Assembly: GCF_950295315.1 (NCBI RefSeq)
Contig: NW_026647188.1
Location: forward strand, 1,426,001 to 1,490,000
Direction of reading: 5' to 3'
DNA from: Erinaceus europaeus
Taxonomy: Eukaryota; Chordata; Mammalia; Eulipotyphla; Erinaceidae
Length of the DNA stretch: 64,000 nt
Of the stretch, positions 21,217 through 34,289 are shown piece after piece (the stretch's first letter is position 1; each line of letters starts with the position of its first letter). Made by a program: the position numbers and the translations under genes. The notes under the pieces were generated by a model. The model was not told where the DNA came from. It saw only the letters and a list, made by a program, of their open reading frames with translations, and did not search any database.

Positions 21217-21528
21217 GTATATATATATGTATATGGATTTATATCTTTATTATAAAGTCTGAGACATACTGCCATGGATATGAGGAGACAGAATATGGCT
21301 TGTGTCAGAGAGACTTACAAACTAAGTCTCCAGTAGCCTAGGTGAAATCGCCAACACAACAAGCAAGAGCTCAGCAGTGCTCTGGTAACTCTCTTTGTGT
21401 ATCTGGGCCTGTCATTAAAATAAGTATATACGTAAAATATTCATGAGTGAAGACAGAGTCTGTGAGAGCATGTGAGAGTTAGAGACGGAGAAGTCGAGAA
21501 GAGAATAGATGAGCTGGAATGAGACCAG
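20280..21528 (+). repeat. Array block B, partial plus full copy
   Basis: The block resumes inside the SINE-like core, continues past gtgtgtagtat near 20622 and has an AT tract at 21169-21235. The shared B/A segment at its end leads to gaattcaaaaacctcc. Confidence 0.8.
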
Positions 21529-23457
21529 AATTCAAAAACCTCCTACAATGTGTTCATTGATAACAGGTTCAAACCTGGCTAGTAAGGATTGTAAGGCAGC
21601 AGCTCTCATGCCCACAGACCTCAGAGAGCCCCAGCCTTCACCATATGCTGTACTATCAGACATGACAGTAATGTGTATGTGTGTGTGTCTGTCTGTCTGT
21701 GTGTGTCTGTGTGTGCTCAGAACTCACCTATATTAGTCTCAGAGCATGGTTGGTAAGGTAGCCAGCCTCACCTGCAACTAATGTACACAGAATCTAGCTG
21801 GTTAGGGAAAGCCAGCTAGCCCAGATTTTCACTAAGCAAGAATGCATATGCAAAGGGACTCTCATGTCTCACTCTCCTGAGTTCCCGATTCAATCTCATG
21901 CCTCACTATGATCCAAACACTACCAACGGGGGAAGCTGGGCCATCCCTCAAAATTCAGGCGTAGGAAACTGTCCAGTCACGTTTGGCTGCATACTCATCC
22001 TCTGACTCATACTCATGCACTGACTTCCATAAGGGCCCAGTGAAGAAGCACATAGAGACAGTCAAAGAGACACAGGATGACAGAGACAGAAAAGGACTGA
22101 AATTCTGGTCCTGTGTTGATCAGTGCCAGAGCACTGAAGACAAACCCTGCATGAGATTCCAGTGGAGATCACAGCCCCTCCCCTCACCTGAGGGCTTGAC
22201 TGCTGCTAATAAAGGCAATTGGAAACACCTGTTACCACTTGGGGCCGGAGGACATACTCAGGAATCCCTCCAGGAGCTAGCAGGCTGGCAGACCTCCTGA
22301 CCCCAGGATAGCTGTGCTCCTAGTTGGGAGAGCCTTCTGGCCAGAGGTGAGAATATACCCTAGATACAAGAAGGAACTTCAGGTTTCAAAATGATTTGAA
22401 TCCCCAAGAGGCACTTGGAAAAGACATTTCACAGCCATCAAAACACCCTCTTTCTGAACCCTGGAAGCTTCCGTTTTGCACGGAAAATCTGGACACTGGT
22501 GTGGCCATCAGTACCACAGATCCTTTACATTCGGCCCAATAGAGGGAAAGCACAATATGTGTGCCAAGTTGGTAGAGTTACACTTCTCTTGACCTGGGCT
22601 CTCATGGAATAAGGACAAGGATGTGGTAGAGGAAATTGAGGAGGGCTGCATTTAGGCTGAGTGATAGCCACAGGGCCCTGGAGAATGGGAATCAAGCACA
22701 GAGGGCCTGGACAGCTGAAGCTGGAGATGGACATATGCCTGTTACCTGTAGCAGGAACGCTGTCTCCTAAGATCTCCTCTGTACTACGCCATATGCACTA
22801 GACTAAGTAAACCAAAGGGCAAAGAAATGAAAATTTCAACACCAGGAAGACCGAGTTCACGATGCATGCACTGACTTCCATGAAGTGTTCAGGGAAGAAG
22901 GCACATAGAGACAGTCAGAGAGACAGAATGACAGTGACTGAAAAGGAAAAATTCTGGCCCTGTGTTGATCAGTGCCAGAGCACTGAAGACAAACCCTCCA
23001 TTCCTATGAATACTTCTTACAAGTGGCATTGTTATTTTATGTTTGTGAGGAAAGGTTACACTTAGAACATCTAGGTCTTGGCCCACTCTTAGAAGCAACA
23101 CTTGGCCTGCAGCCCACTCTCCAAAACTGCCTTTGCCTCTAGAAATTGGAAGTAGTTTTAGTGATGCTCCACGCAAATGCAGGCTGGCGTTTTTCAACTC
23201 CCCTGTCCATCCTCAGCCTTTCCTGTGTGCAGGGAACTGAACTATGTCTATTTCTTCTTTGATTTACAGTTTTGGGATAGGACTCGGTGGACAAAAAGAG
23301 CAAGAGTGAAGTAGATGATTTGGCAGCTGTAGTTTGTGCTGAGAGAGATTTGTAGAGTGACAAGATGTAAACGAATGGCTCTGTGAGATGTCTCTCATGA
23401 CTGTGGCAGAGAAGGGCCAGGTGTATCCGCATTACTACCCGAATCCAGAACTGTGCA

Positions 23458-23494
23458 GGTCTCTAGCTAAAATATATATTCAGACCTCTACATG

Positions 23495-23572
<78 letters not shown>

Positions 23573-23622
23573 CTCTGTGCAGGTCTCTAGCTAAAATATA
23601 TTTTCATACATCTACATGTTAC

Positions 23623-23673
<51 letters not shown>
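23458..23673 (+). repeat. Local duplication of the (AT)n(GA)n tract
   Basis: The segment ctctagctaaaatatat...ctacatgtta plus its microsatellite occurs twice in a row. The tracts are at 23497-23572 and 23622-23672, and the second copy has a shorter AT arm. No other A copy shows this doubling. Confidence 0.92.
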
Positions 23674-24122
23674 CAGCAAGACACTGATGTAGTCATTTTT
23701 TACAATGGATATGATATGTCATTAAGACAATTGATTGCTAAAACCTGGAGAGAAACTGTGCATCAGGAAAAGAATTGTCCAAAGGACTGAAATCTCCAAA
23801 TCATCTATATGCAGCTCCAACAGGACCTAGCTAAAAAGGTTCAAGAAGTAACTCATCCAGGAGACTCTCCACATGGACAGGCACCACAAGATTCCTAGTC
23901 TGGCAACACACACAGGGCAGCTGCTAGTTCCCAGTGCAAGCCGCACATCAAAAACTTCTCCCTCTTCAGTGTCTTTACATCTGAAAATAAGAAAAGTGAC
24001 CAAGGGCCAAGGAGAGCTACAATGGTGTCAATATTGAGTTGTAAATCAGAATGTGCCAAGTGTTTTGCACAAAATCATCTGTGCCACAGTGATTCTGTTG
24101 TTCTCTCTCTCTCTCCTTTCCT

Positions 24123-24167
24123 CACACACACACAAACACACACTCTCACAGTTACACACACGCACAC
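24123..24167. repeat. (CA)n microsatellite in block A
   Basis: An imperfect CA tract runs after a CTCTCTCTCTCC run and before catccacagaggcacagg. Confidence 0.92.
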
Positions 24168-24274
24168 ATCCACAGAGGCACAGGCACAAAGGGAGTTATA
24201 CACATGCACACTGGACAGCTTCAGCAAGGCAGGGCCCTGGGTGAACTCTGCTTCACACATCCTGGACGCACGCC

Positions 24275-24540
24275 TTTTAAGGCCAGCTCTGAGCTCCCAT
24301 TGTTAGGATTACTTCAGAAGGCCCGCAGACAGGGCACCAGCCATGCTCTGATATGCCAGAGGCCTAGGCCACGCCCAGAACCCCTGCCAGCAATATCATT
24401 GGCCAGTGTGCTAGGACACGCCAGGAGTGTCAAGGCCCCTAGTCTCTGATTGGCCAGCAACCTTGAGCAGTGCCCACAGGACCCTGAAGCAAGCTCAGTG
24501 GGCAGCCTCTGGAAGGCCTGCCCACCAGCCACTTCTGCTG
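24275..24540 (-). promoter_or_regulatory. CCAAT-box array in block A
   Basis: The units start near 24295 (cccattgtt), 24346 (tgatatgcc), 24397 (tcattggcc), 24448 (tgattggcc) and 24499 (cagtgggc), almost exactly 51 bp apart. Only the third and fourth keep a full ATTGG. Confidence 0.5.
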
Positions 24541-26585
24541 GAAAGAGATGAGAATTCAAAAACATCCTACACTGTGTTCATAGATGACAAGTTCAAAGCT
24601 GGCTTGTAGATATTGTAAGGCAGCAGCTCTCATGCCCACAGACCCCAGACAGCCCCAGCATTCACCATATGCTATACTACCAGACCTGACAGTAATGTGT
24701 GTGTGTCTGTCTGTCTGTCTGTATCTCTGTGTGCTCAGAGATCACCTATTGTAGTCTCAGAGCATGGGTGGGAATGTAGCCAGCCTCACCTGCAACTTAT
24801 GAACAGAGAACCTAGCTGGCAAGGCAAAGCCAGCGAGCCCATATTCTGGCTAAGCAAGAATGCAAATGCAAATGGACTCTCATGTCTCCCTCTCCTGAGT
24901 TCCCTATTCAATCTCATGCCTCACTATCATCCAAACACTGCCAATGGTGTAAGCTAGGGAACCCCTCAGAATTCAAGGGCAGGAGCCTGTCCCGATATGT
25001 TTGGCTGCCTACTCTGCCTCAAGTCTCAGTCCACTGCTCAGGGCAGAAGATTACAATCCCAGAATGAACCCAGAAAGAGCTGTGTTTCAACATAGATGGG
25101 AACTGTGTTTGACCAAACAATAGTGGATGAACCTGGCACCTCACACCTACCCTTTGGGTCTGACTAAGGCTATTGCTCCTGTGGCCTCACAATCCCTAAT
25201 AAAGGTGTCCTGGTGTCCACACATCACACTCAGAGAGATTCCCAGAAGTAGGCATGCATGAGTGTCCCATACAAAGTCGCTCTGCTTGCAGGAAGCACAA
25301 ACACCCTGGGCCCTTGCTATGGAGAGACAAAAGGAAGATGGATGCCTCCATTGACTGAATTAGGAGCTTCCAGTGGAGATCACAGCCCCGCTCATCACCT
25401 GTGGGCCTGGATGTTGCTAATAAAGGCAATTGTAAACACCTGTTACCACTTGGGGCCTAAGGATATACTCAGGAATCCCTCCAGGAGCTAGCAGGCTGGC
25501 AGACCTCCTGACCCCGGATAGCTGTGCCACTAGTTGGGAGGGCCTTTTGGCCAGAGGTGAGAATATTCCCTAGATACAAGATACAACTTCAGGTTTCAAA
25601 AGGATTTGAAACCCAAGGAGGCACTTGGAAAAGACATTTCACAGCCATCAAAACACCCTCTTTTTGAACCCTGGAAGCTTCCGTTTTGGATGTAAAATCT
25701 GGACACTGGTGTGGCCATCAGTACCACAGAGCCTTTACATTCGGCCCAAAAAAGGGAAAGCACAATGTGTGTGCCAGTGTGGTAGAGTTTCCCTTCTCTT
25801 GACCTTGGTTCTCATGGAATAAGGACAAGGATGCGGTGCAGGAAATTGAGAAGGCTGTATTTAGGCTGAGTGTCAGTCACAGGGCCCTGGAGAATGGGAT
25901 TCAAGCACAGAGGGCCTGGACAGCTGCAGCTGGCGATGGACATATGCCTATTACCTCCAGCAGGAACGCTGTCTCCTCAGTTCCCCTCTGTACTATGCCA
26001 TATGCATGAGACTAAGTATCCAAAGGGCCAAGAAAGTAAAATTTCACCACCAGGAAGACGGAGTTCACTATGCATGCACTGACTTCCACAAAGGGTCCAA
26101 GGAAGAAGGCACGTAGAGACAGTCAGAGAGACAGAATGACAGTGATTGAAGAGGACAGAACTTCTGGCCCTGTTTTGATCAGTGCCAGAGCACTGAATTC
26201 AAACCCTCCATGTCCATGCATACTTCTTACAAGTGGCATTGTTATTTTATGTTTGTGAGGAAAGGTTACACTTAGAACATCTAGGTCTTAGTCCACTCTG
26301 AGAAGCAACACTTGGCCTGAAGCCCACTCTCCAACCTGCCCTTGCCTCTCCAAATTGGAAGTAGTTTTAGGGATTCTGCAGCCAAATGCAGGCTGGCGTA
26401 TTTCATCTCCCTGGTCCAGCCTCAGCCTGTCCTGTGTGCAGGGAACTGAACTATGTCTATTTCTTCTTTGATTTACAGTTCTGGGATAGGACTCGGTGGA
26501 CAAAAAGTGCAAGAGTGAAGTAGATGATTTGGCAGATGTAGTTTGTGCTAAGAGAGATTTCTGGAGTGACAAGAGGTAAACGAAT

Positions 26586-26588
<3 letters not shown>

Positions 26589-26659
<71 letters not shown>
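26589..26659. repeat. (AT)n(GA)n compound microsatellite
   Basis: The tract lies directly after cgaatggc because the usual spacer is deleted in this copy. The GA arm is only about 20 bp. Confidence 0.97.
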
Positions 26660-27111
26660 CAGCAAGACACTGATATAATCATTTTCTACAACGGATACGA
26701 TATGACATTCAGACAATTGATTAGTAAAACCGGGAGAGAACCTGTGCATCAGGAAAAGAATTGTCCAAAGGAGTAAAATCTCCAAATCATTAGCTATATG
26801 CAGCTCCAACGGGACAGAGCGAAAAAGGCTCATGAAGGAACTCATCCAGGAGTCTCTCCACATGGACAGGCACTACAAGTTTCCTAGTCTGGAGACACAC
26901 ACAGGGCCCCTGCTAGTTCACAGTGCAAACCTCAGGGCAAAAACCTCTCCCTCTTCAGTGTCTTTACATCTGAAAATATGAAAAGTGACCAAGGGCCAAG
27001 GAGAGCTACAATGGTGTCAATATTGAGTTGTAAATCAGAATGTGCCAAGTGTTTTGCACAAAATCACCTGTGCCACAGTGATTCTGTTGTTCTCTCTGTC
27101 TCTCTCTCCCT

Positions 27112-27158
27112 CACACACACACACAAACACACAATCTCACAGTTACAAAAACACACAA
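27112..27158. repeat. (CA)n microsatellite in block A
   Basis: CA repeats are broken by aatctcacagttac and aaaaac. Confidence 0.9.
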
Positions 27159-27279
27159 ATCCACAGAGGCACAGGCACAAACGGAGTTATACACATGCAC
27201 ACTGGACAGCTTTTGCAAGGCAGGGCCCTGGGTGAATCCTGCTTTGCACTTCCTGCAAGCACGCCCAGCCTTTTAAGGC

Positions 27280-27540
27280 CAGCTCTGAGCTCCCATTGTC
27301 TGGCTTACTTCAGAAGGCCCACAGACAGGGCACCAGCAATGCTCTGATATGCCAGAGGCCTAGGCCACGCCCAGAACCCCTGCCAGCAATATCATTGGCC
27401 AGTGTGCTAGGACACGCCCAGGAGTGTCAAGGCCCCTAGTCAGTGATTGGCCAGCAACCTTGATCACTGCCCACACAGCCCTGCAGCACACTCATTGGGC
27501 AGCCCATGGAATGACCACCCAACAGCCACTTCTGCTGGAA
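27280..27540 (-). promoter_or_regulatory. CCAAT-box array in block A (clearest copy)
   Basis: ATTG(G) cores lie at 27295, 27394, 27446 and 27494, with a decayed unit (atatgcc) at 27347, so steps are 52, 47, 52 and 48 bp. About 17-20 bp after each core is a GC/CACCC-type box: ccacgccc (27365), acacgccc (27412), ctgcccac (27467) and gaccaccc (27512). A ttttaagg stretch precedes it at about 27271. The pattern suggests a promoter-like minisatellite. Confidence 0.55.
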
Positions 27541-27547
27541 AGAGATG

Positions 27548-30136
27548 AGAATTCAAAAACCTCCTACACTGTGTTCATTGATGACAAGTTCAAAGCTGGC
27601 TTGTAGAGATTGTAAGCAGCAGCTCTCATGCCCACAGAACCCAGACAGCCCTAGCCTTCACCATATTCTGTACTACCAGACTTCACAGTAATGTGTGTGT
27701 GAATGTGTCTGTCTGTCTGTCTGTCTGTCTGTGTCTGTGTGTGCTCAGAACTCACCTATAGTAGTCACAGAGCATGGATGAGAATGTAGCCAGCCTCACC
27801 TGCAACTTATGTACAGAGAACCTAGCTGGTCAGGGCAAGCCAGCTAGACCAGATTCTGGCTGAGCAAGAATGCATATGCAAAGGGACACTCATGTCTCCC
27901 TCTCCTGAGTTCCCAATTCAATCTCATGCCTCACTATCATCCAAACACTGCCAACGGTGTAAGCTGGTTCACCCCTCAAAATTCAGGGGCAGGAGGCTGT
28001 CCAGTCACGTTTGCCTGCCTACTCAGCCTCCAGACTCTCAGGCCACTGCTCAGGTCAGCTGATTCCAAGCCCAGAATGAACCTAGAAAGAGCTGTGTTTC
28101 AAAATAGATGGGAACTGTGTTTGACCAAACAGTAGTGGATGAACCCAGCCCCTTACACCTACCCTTTGGGTCCGGCTAAGTCAATTGCTTCTGTGGCCTC
28201 ACAATCCCTGATCATGGTGTCCTGGTGTCCACACATCACACTCAGAGAGATTCCCAAAGTAGGCATGCATGAATGTCCCATACAAAGTCGCTCTGCTTGC
28301 AGAAAGCACAAAATCCCAGGGCCCATGCTATGGAGAGACAAAAGGAAGATGGATGACTCCATTAGCTGAATTAGGGCCTTCAAGTGGAGATCACAGCCTC
28401 GCCCCTCACCTGAGGGCCTGGATGCTGCTAATAAAGGCAATTGGAAATACCTGTTACCACTTGGGGCCTGAGGACATACTCAGGAATGCCACCAGGAGCT
28501 AGCAGGCTGGCAGACCTCCTGATCCCGGGATAGCTGTATTCCTAGTTGGGAGGGCCTTCGGGCCAGAGGTGAGAATATTCCCTAGATACAAGATACAACT
28601 TCAGGTTTCAAAAGGATTTGAAACCCCAGGAGGCACTTGGAAAAGACATTTCACAGCGATCAAGACACCCTCTTTCTGAACCCTGGAAGCTTCCGTTTTG
28701 CATGGAAATTCTGGACACTGGTGTGGCTATCAGTACCACAGATCCTTTACATTCGGCCCAATAGAGGGAAAGCACAATGTGTGTGCCAGGGGGGTAGAGT
28801 TTCACTGCTCTTGACCTGGGCTCTCATGGAATAAGGACAAGGATTCGGTGCAGGAAACTGGGGAGGGCTGCATTTAGGCTGAGTGTCAGTTCAGGGCCCT
28901 GGAGAATGGGAGTCAAGCACAGAGGTCCTGGACAACTGCAGGTGGAGATGGACATATGCCTGTTACCTGCAGCAGGAAGGCTGTCTCCTCAGTTCCCCAA
29001 TTTACTATGCCATATGCAGGAGACTGAGTAATCCAAAGGGCAAAGAAAGGAAAATTTCAAAACCAGGAAGTCCAAGTTCACGATGCATGCACTGACTTCC
29101 ATAAGGGCCCAGTGAAGAAGGTACTTAGAGACAGTCAGAGAGACAGGATGACAGAGACAGAAAAGGACTGAAATTTTGGCCGTGTGTTGATCAGTGCCAG
29201 AGCACTGAAGACAAACCCTCCATGCCCATGCATACTTCTTACAAGTGGCATTGTTATTTTATGTTTGTGAGGAAAGGTTACACTTAGAACATCTAGGTCT
29301 TAGCCCACTTTGAGAAGCAACAATTGACCTGCAGCCCACTCTCCAAAACTTCCCTCGCCTCTCCAATTTGGAAGAAGTCTTAGTGATGCTCCAGCCAAGA
29401 TGTAGGCTGGCGTATTGCATATCCCTGTTCCAGCCTCATACTGTCCTGTGTGCAGGGAACTGCACTATGTCTATTTCTTTGATTTACAGTTTTGGGATAG
29501 GACTCGGGGACAAAAAGAGCAAGAGGGAAGTAGATGATTTGGCAGCGGTAGTATGTGCTGAGAGGGATTTGTTGAGTGATAAGAGGTATACGAATGGCTC
29601 TGTGAGATGTCTCTCATGACTGTAGCTCATAAGGACAGATGTATCCACATTACTACCCTAATCCAGAGCTTTGAAGGTCTCTAGCTAAAAAATATTTTCA
29701 GATCTCTACATATTACATATATATATATGAGAGAGAGATACTGACATAGTCATTTTCTACAATGGATTCGATATGACATTGAGACAATTGATTGCTAAAA
29801 CCTGGAGAGAAACTGTGCATCAGGAAAAGAATTGTCCAAAGGAGTAAAATCTCAAAATCATTACCTATATACAGCTCCAACGGGACAGAGCGAAAAGGCT
29901 TGAGAAGGAACTCATCAAGGAGACTCTCCACATGGACAGGCACCACAAGTTTCCTAGTCTGGTAACAGACACAGTGCATCTGGTAGTTCCCAGTGCAAGC
30001 CTCAGGGCAAAAACCTCTCCCTCTTCAGTGTTTTTACATCTGAAAAGAAGAGAAGGGATCAAGGGCCAAAGAGAGCTACAATGGAGTCAATATTTAGCTG
30101 TAAATCAGAATGTACCAAGTGTTTTGCAAAAAAATC
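27548..30136 (+). repeat. Array block A, copy 8
   Basis: The copy starts at the A-to-A boundary, has the TCTG tract at 27692-27745 and an intact 77-codon frame (28269-28502). Its AT/GA tract has collapsed to about 22 bp (29717-29738). It ends abruptly after tgttttgcaaaaaaatcac, where block B begins with tttattataaactg. The same junction appears in reverse at 43529, which marks the two regions as related. Confidence 0.86.
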
Positions 30137-30420
30137 ACTTTATTATAAACTGTGAGTGATACTGGCATGGAAATGAGGAGACAGAATATGGCTTTTGTAA
30201 GAAAGACTTACAAACTGAGGCTCCAGTAGCCTAGGTGAAATCGCCAACACAACAAGCCAGAGCTCATCAGTGCTCTGGTAACTCTTTTTGTATATCTGTG
30301 CCTGTCAGTAAAATAGGTATATAAGTAAAATATTAATGATTGAAGACAGAGTGTGTGAGAACATGTGAGATTTAGAGACAGAGAAGGCGAGAAGAGAAAT
30401 AGATGCGTTGGAAAGAGACC
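30137..30420 (+). repeat. Short block B segment linking two A copies
   Basis: Only the 284-bp SINE-like and shared segment of B is present, from the end of copy 8 to the gaattc start of copy 9. The reverse-complement counterpart is 43245-43529, of nearly equal length. Confidence 0.82.
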
Positions 30421-32024
30421 AGAATTCAAAAACCTCCTTAAATTTGTTCATTGTGACAGGTTCAAACCTGGCTTGTAGAGATTGTTAGGCAGCAGCTCTC
30501 ATGCCCACAGACCCCAGACAGCCCCAGCCTTCACCATATGCTGTACTACCAGACCTGACAGTAGTGTGTGTGTGTGTGTGTGTGTGTGTGTCTGTCTGTC
30601 TGTGTCTGTATGTGCTCAGTGCTTACCTATGGTAGTCTCAGAGCATGTGTTGGATGGTAGCCAGCCTCACCTGTAACATATATACAGAGAACCTAGCTGG
30701 TCAGGGCAAGCCAGCTAGCCCAGAATCTGCCTAAGAAGAATGCACATGCAAAGGGACTCTCATGTCTCCCTCTCCTGAGTTCCCAATTCAATTTCATGCC
30801 TCACTATCATCCAAAAACTGCCAACAGGGTAAGCTGGGGTACCCCTCAGAATTCAAGGGCAGGATCCTGTCCAGTCACATTTGGCTGCCTACTCAACCTC
30901 CAGACTCTCAGTCCACTGCTCAGGGCAGCAGATTACAATCCCAGAATGAACCCAGAAAGAGCTGTGTTTCAACATAGATGGGAACTGTGTTTGACCAAAC
31001 AATAGTGGATGAACCTGTCCCCTTACACCTACACTTTGGGTCCAGCTAAGGCAATTGCTCCTGTGGCCTCACAATCCCTGATCATGGTGTCCTGGTGTCC
31101 ACATATCACACTCAGAGAGATTCCCAGAAGTAGGCATGCATGAGTGTCACATACAAAGTCGCTCTGCTTGCAGGAAGCACAAACTCCCCGGGCCCTTGCT
31201 ATGGAGAGAAAAAAGGAAGATGGATGCCTCCATTGGCTGAATTAGGAGCTTCCAGTGGAGATCACATCCCCGCACCACACCTGAGGGCCTGGCTGCTGCT
31301 TATAAAGGCAATTGGAAACACCTCCTACCACTTGAGGCCTGTGGACATGCTCAGGAATCCTTCCAGGAGCTAGCAGGATGACAGACCTCCTGAACCCGGG
31401 ATAGCTGTGCTCCTAGTTGGGAGGGCCTTCGGGCCAGAGGTGTGAATATTCCCTAGATACGAGAACTAACTTCAGGTTTCAAAAGGATTTGAAACCCCAG
31501 GAGGCACTTGGAAAAGACATTTCACAGCCATCAAAACACCCTCTTTTTGAACCCTGGAAGCTTCCTTTTTGGATGTAAAATCTGGACAATGGTGTGGCCA
31601 TCAGTACCACAGATCCTTTATATTCGGCCCAATAGAGGGAAAACACAATGTGTGTGCCAGGGGGATAGAGTTTCAATTCTCTTGACCTGGGCTCTCATGG
31701 AATAAGGACAAGGATGTGCTCCAGGAAATTGTGGACGGCTGCATTTAGGCTGAGTATCTGCCACAGGGCCCTGGAGAATGGGAGTCAAGCACAGAGGGTC
31801 TGGACAGCTGCAGCTGGAGATGGACATATGCCTGTTACCTGCAGCAGGAACGCTGTCTCCTAAGTGCTCCTCTGTACTATGCTATATGCATGAGACTAAC
31901 TAATCCAAAGGGCAAAGAAAGGACAATTTCAACACTAGGAAGACCGAGTTCACAATGCATGCACTGACTTCCACAAAGGGTCCATGGAATAAGGCACATA
32001 GAGACAATCAGAGAGAAAGAATGA
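30421..32024 (+). repeat. Array block A, copy 9 (5' half)
   Basis: It starts at gaattcaaaaacctcc, with a TG/TCTG tract at 30563-30615 and an intact 77-codon frame (31140-31373). It breaks at about 32024, after gagaaagaatgaa, and joins block C tail (agcttgggttagaggcac). Confidence 0.85.
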
Positions 32025-32440
32025 AGGGAGCTTGGGTTAGAGGCACAGTTGGTCGAGATGCCAGGGAACTATGTTGAAGCACAGGACACCGTTTTGAGCC
32101 CCTGGTCACCACTTACCCAGCTAGGGAAAAGCTGGACTAGTGTCAAATCAGAACTGCAGCTTTCTCTCTGTCTTTCTGCCTGCTTGTGCCATGCTCTCTC
32201 AATTTATGACTGTTTCCACCTCCTCAATAAGAAAGTTACAAATGATGTACAGATACAGGGAAAGTGGGAAAAGTTACCCCCTGCCCACTGTTACATGTAA
32301 CAGTTGACTGTAAAGAATTCATCCTCCAAGAAAGAACAGAATAAATATTTGTGAAGTTAAAAACATTGTAGGTTAAATAGTGAACATTCTTTAGAGCCAT
32401 GCAATACTAATCCATTGTGCATTGGATGTCACTTTCAAAA
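32025..32440 (+). repeat. Block C tail fragment
   Basis: This covers the last 400 bp of C, beginning at agcttgggttagaggcac. It contains the aggaca.cgttttgagcccctgg SINE-like remnant and runs into block B. Confidence 0.8.
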
Positions 32441-32978
32441 ACAGTGCAGTAGTAGTTGTAGTAGTGTGTAGTATCTGCAAAAGGAAATGTATTGTGTGTC
32501 AAAAGTTCCCTTCAATTATAAGAGAAAATCTATCAGGCAGAAGAAATGACCACTCATGTGATATGGGACTAAATAAATAAATAAATATGCAAATAAATGG
32601 GGATGATCTAGGAGGATATGAAAAAAATAAAAACAAAGACCACAGGAAGACCTGATTACAGCAGAAATATAGAAAATGTCTGCTGAGAAACAACGGGCTG
32701 CTTCAAAACTTCCCTGACACTTCAGGGTCCAGGCAAAAAAGAAAGGCATACGTATTGAAGATTACACTAGAAAATGTAGACAAGTTCTGTGCTATGACAA
32801 TTACAATGAGGATACTGATAGAAAAGCTATTGGAAATGCTACTGGAAGTTTTATAATTTATAATTGTAGTGAATCCTACTCCAACTATGTGACCAATTAT
32901 TTATGAATAAGGAGGCTGTTATATATGTGGTAATTCTGCATTAAGATCAAATAAAAAGGTCAACAATTCTAAAAATGA

Positions 32979-33020
<42 letters not shown>

Positions 33021-34289
33021 TATATGTAAGTGTATCTTTATTATGGACTCTGAGGGATACTGGCATGGTTATGAGGAGACAGAGTATGGCTTGTGCCAGA
33101 GAGACTTACAAACCTGAGGCTCCAGAAACTGAGGTGAAATAGCCAACAAAACAAGCCAGAGCTCAGCAGTGCCCTGGTAACTCTCTTTATATATCAGGGC
33201 CTGTCAGTAAAATAAGTATATAAGTAAAATATTAATGAGTGCAGACAGAGTGAGTGAGAGCCTGTGAGAGTCAGAAACAGAGAAGGCAAGAAGAGAAATA
33301 GAAGAGTGGGAAAGAGACCAGAAGTCAAAAACCTCCCACACTGTGTTCATACATGACAGGTTCAAACCTGGGTTGTCGAGATTGTAAGGCAGCAGTCTCA
33401 CGTCCACAGACCCCAGACTACCCCAGCCTTCACAATATGTGTGTAGTATTTACGACCCGAAATGTATTGTGAGTGTAAACTTCCTTTCAATTATAAGAGG
33501 AAAATCTATCAAGCAGAAGAAATGACCCCTCACGTAATATATAAATAAATAAATATGCAAATAAATGGGGATGATCTAGGAGGATTGAAAAAAATGAAAA
33601 ATAAAAACAAAAAGCACAAGAAGACCTGATTCCAGCAGAAAATGGAAACCATCTCCTGAGAAACAGAGGGCTGCTTCAAAAATTCCGAGACACTTCAGAG
33701 TCCAGGGAAATTAAGATTTCAAGAGAATGAAAAAAAACTTATATGTACTGAAGCTTACACTAGAGAAAGGAGGCAAGTTCTGTACTATGATAGTTACAAT
33801 AAGGATGCTGATAGAAATGCTATTAGAAATGCTACTGGAAGGTTCTATTATTTATAATTGTATTGAATCCTGCTCCAACTAGGTGGCCAATTATTAATGA
33901 AAAAGGAAGCTGTTATAAATGTGTTAATTCTGATAAAGATCAACATAGGTCGACAATTCTAAAAATGACAGATATATATATGCATATATATGTATATAGA
34001 TGTATATGTTTATTATAAAGTCAGAGAGATACTGCCATGTAAATGAGGAGACAGAATATGGCTTGTGTCAGAGAGACTTACAAAGCTGTGGCTCCAGTAG
34101 CCTAGGTGATATCACCAACAAAACAAGCAAGAGCTCAGCAGTGCTCTGGTAATACCCTTTGTATATCTGGGCCTGTCAGTAAAATAATTATTAAGTAAAA
34201 TATCAATGAGTGAAGATAGAGTGTGTGATAGCATGTGAGAGTTAGAGACAGAGAAGGCGAGAAGAGAAATAGATGAGTTGGAAAGAGAT
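32441..34289 (+). repeat. Array block B, two tandem copies
   Basis: Copies start near 32463 and 33440 (gtgtgtagtat), 977 bp apart. The AT tract of the first is 32982-33016. The second has a short, broken AT tract near 33972. The first belongs to the subtype that follows C tails, and the second to the subtype that leads into A. Confidence 0.82.

Larger units (their letters stand above)
21529..24549 (+). repeat. Array block A, internally rearranged copy
   Basis: The 5' part runs to about 22010. The sequence then jumps to the later motif atgcactgacttccat, runs about 140 bp, and at about 22150 jumps back to ccagtggagatcacagcccc. From there it is continuous through two AT/GA tracts, the CA tract at 24123-24167 and the CCAAT array to the A-to-A boundary. 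So one stretch near gatcagtgccagagcactga is present twice in this copy. Confidence 0.8.
24550..27547 (+). repeat. Array block A, copy 7 (full length, 3.0 kb)
   Basis: This is the best example of a complete unit, bounded on both sides by gagatgagaattcaaaaac. In order it has the TG/TCTG tract (24697-24740), SINE-like core, body, AT/GA tract (26589-26659), CA tract (27112-27158) and CCAAT array. About 120 bp just before the AT tract is missing: cgaatggc joins directly to atatat. Confidence 0.88.
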
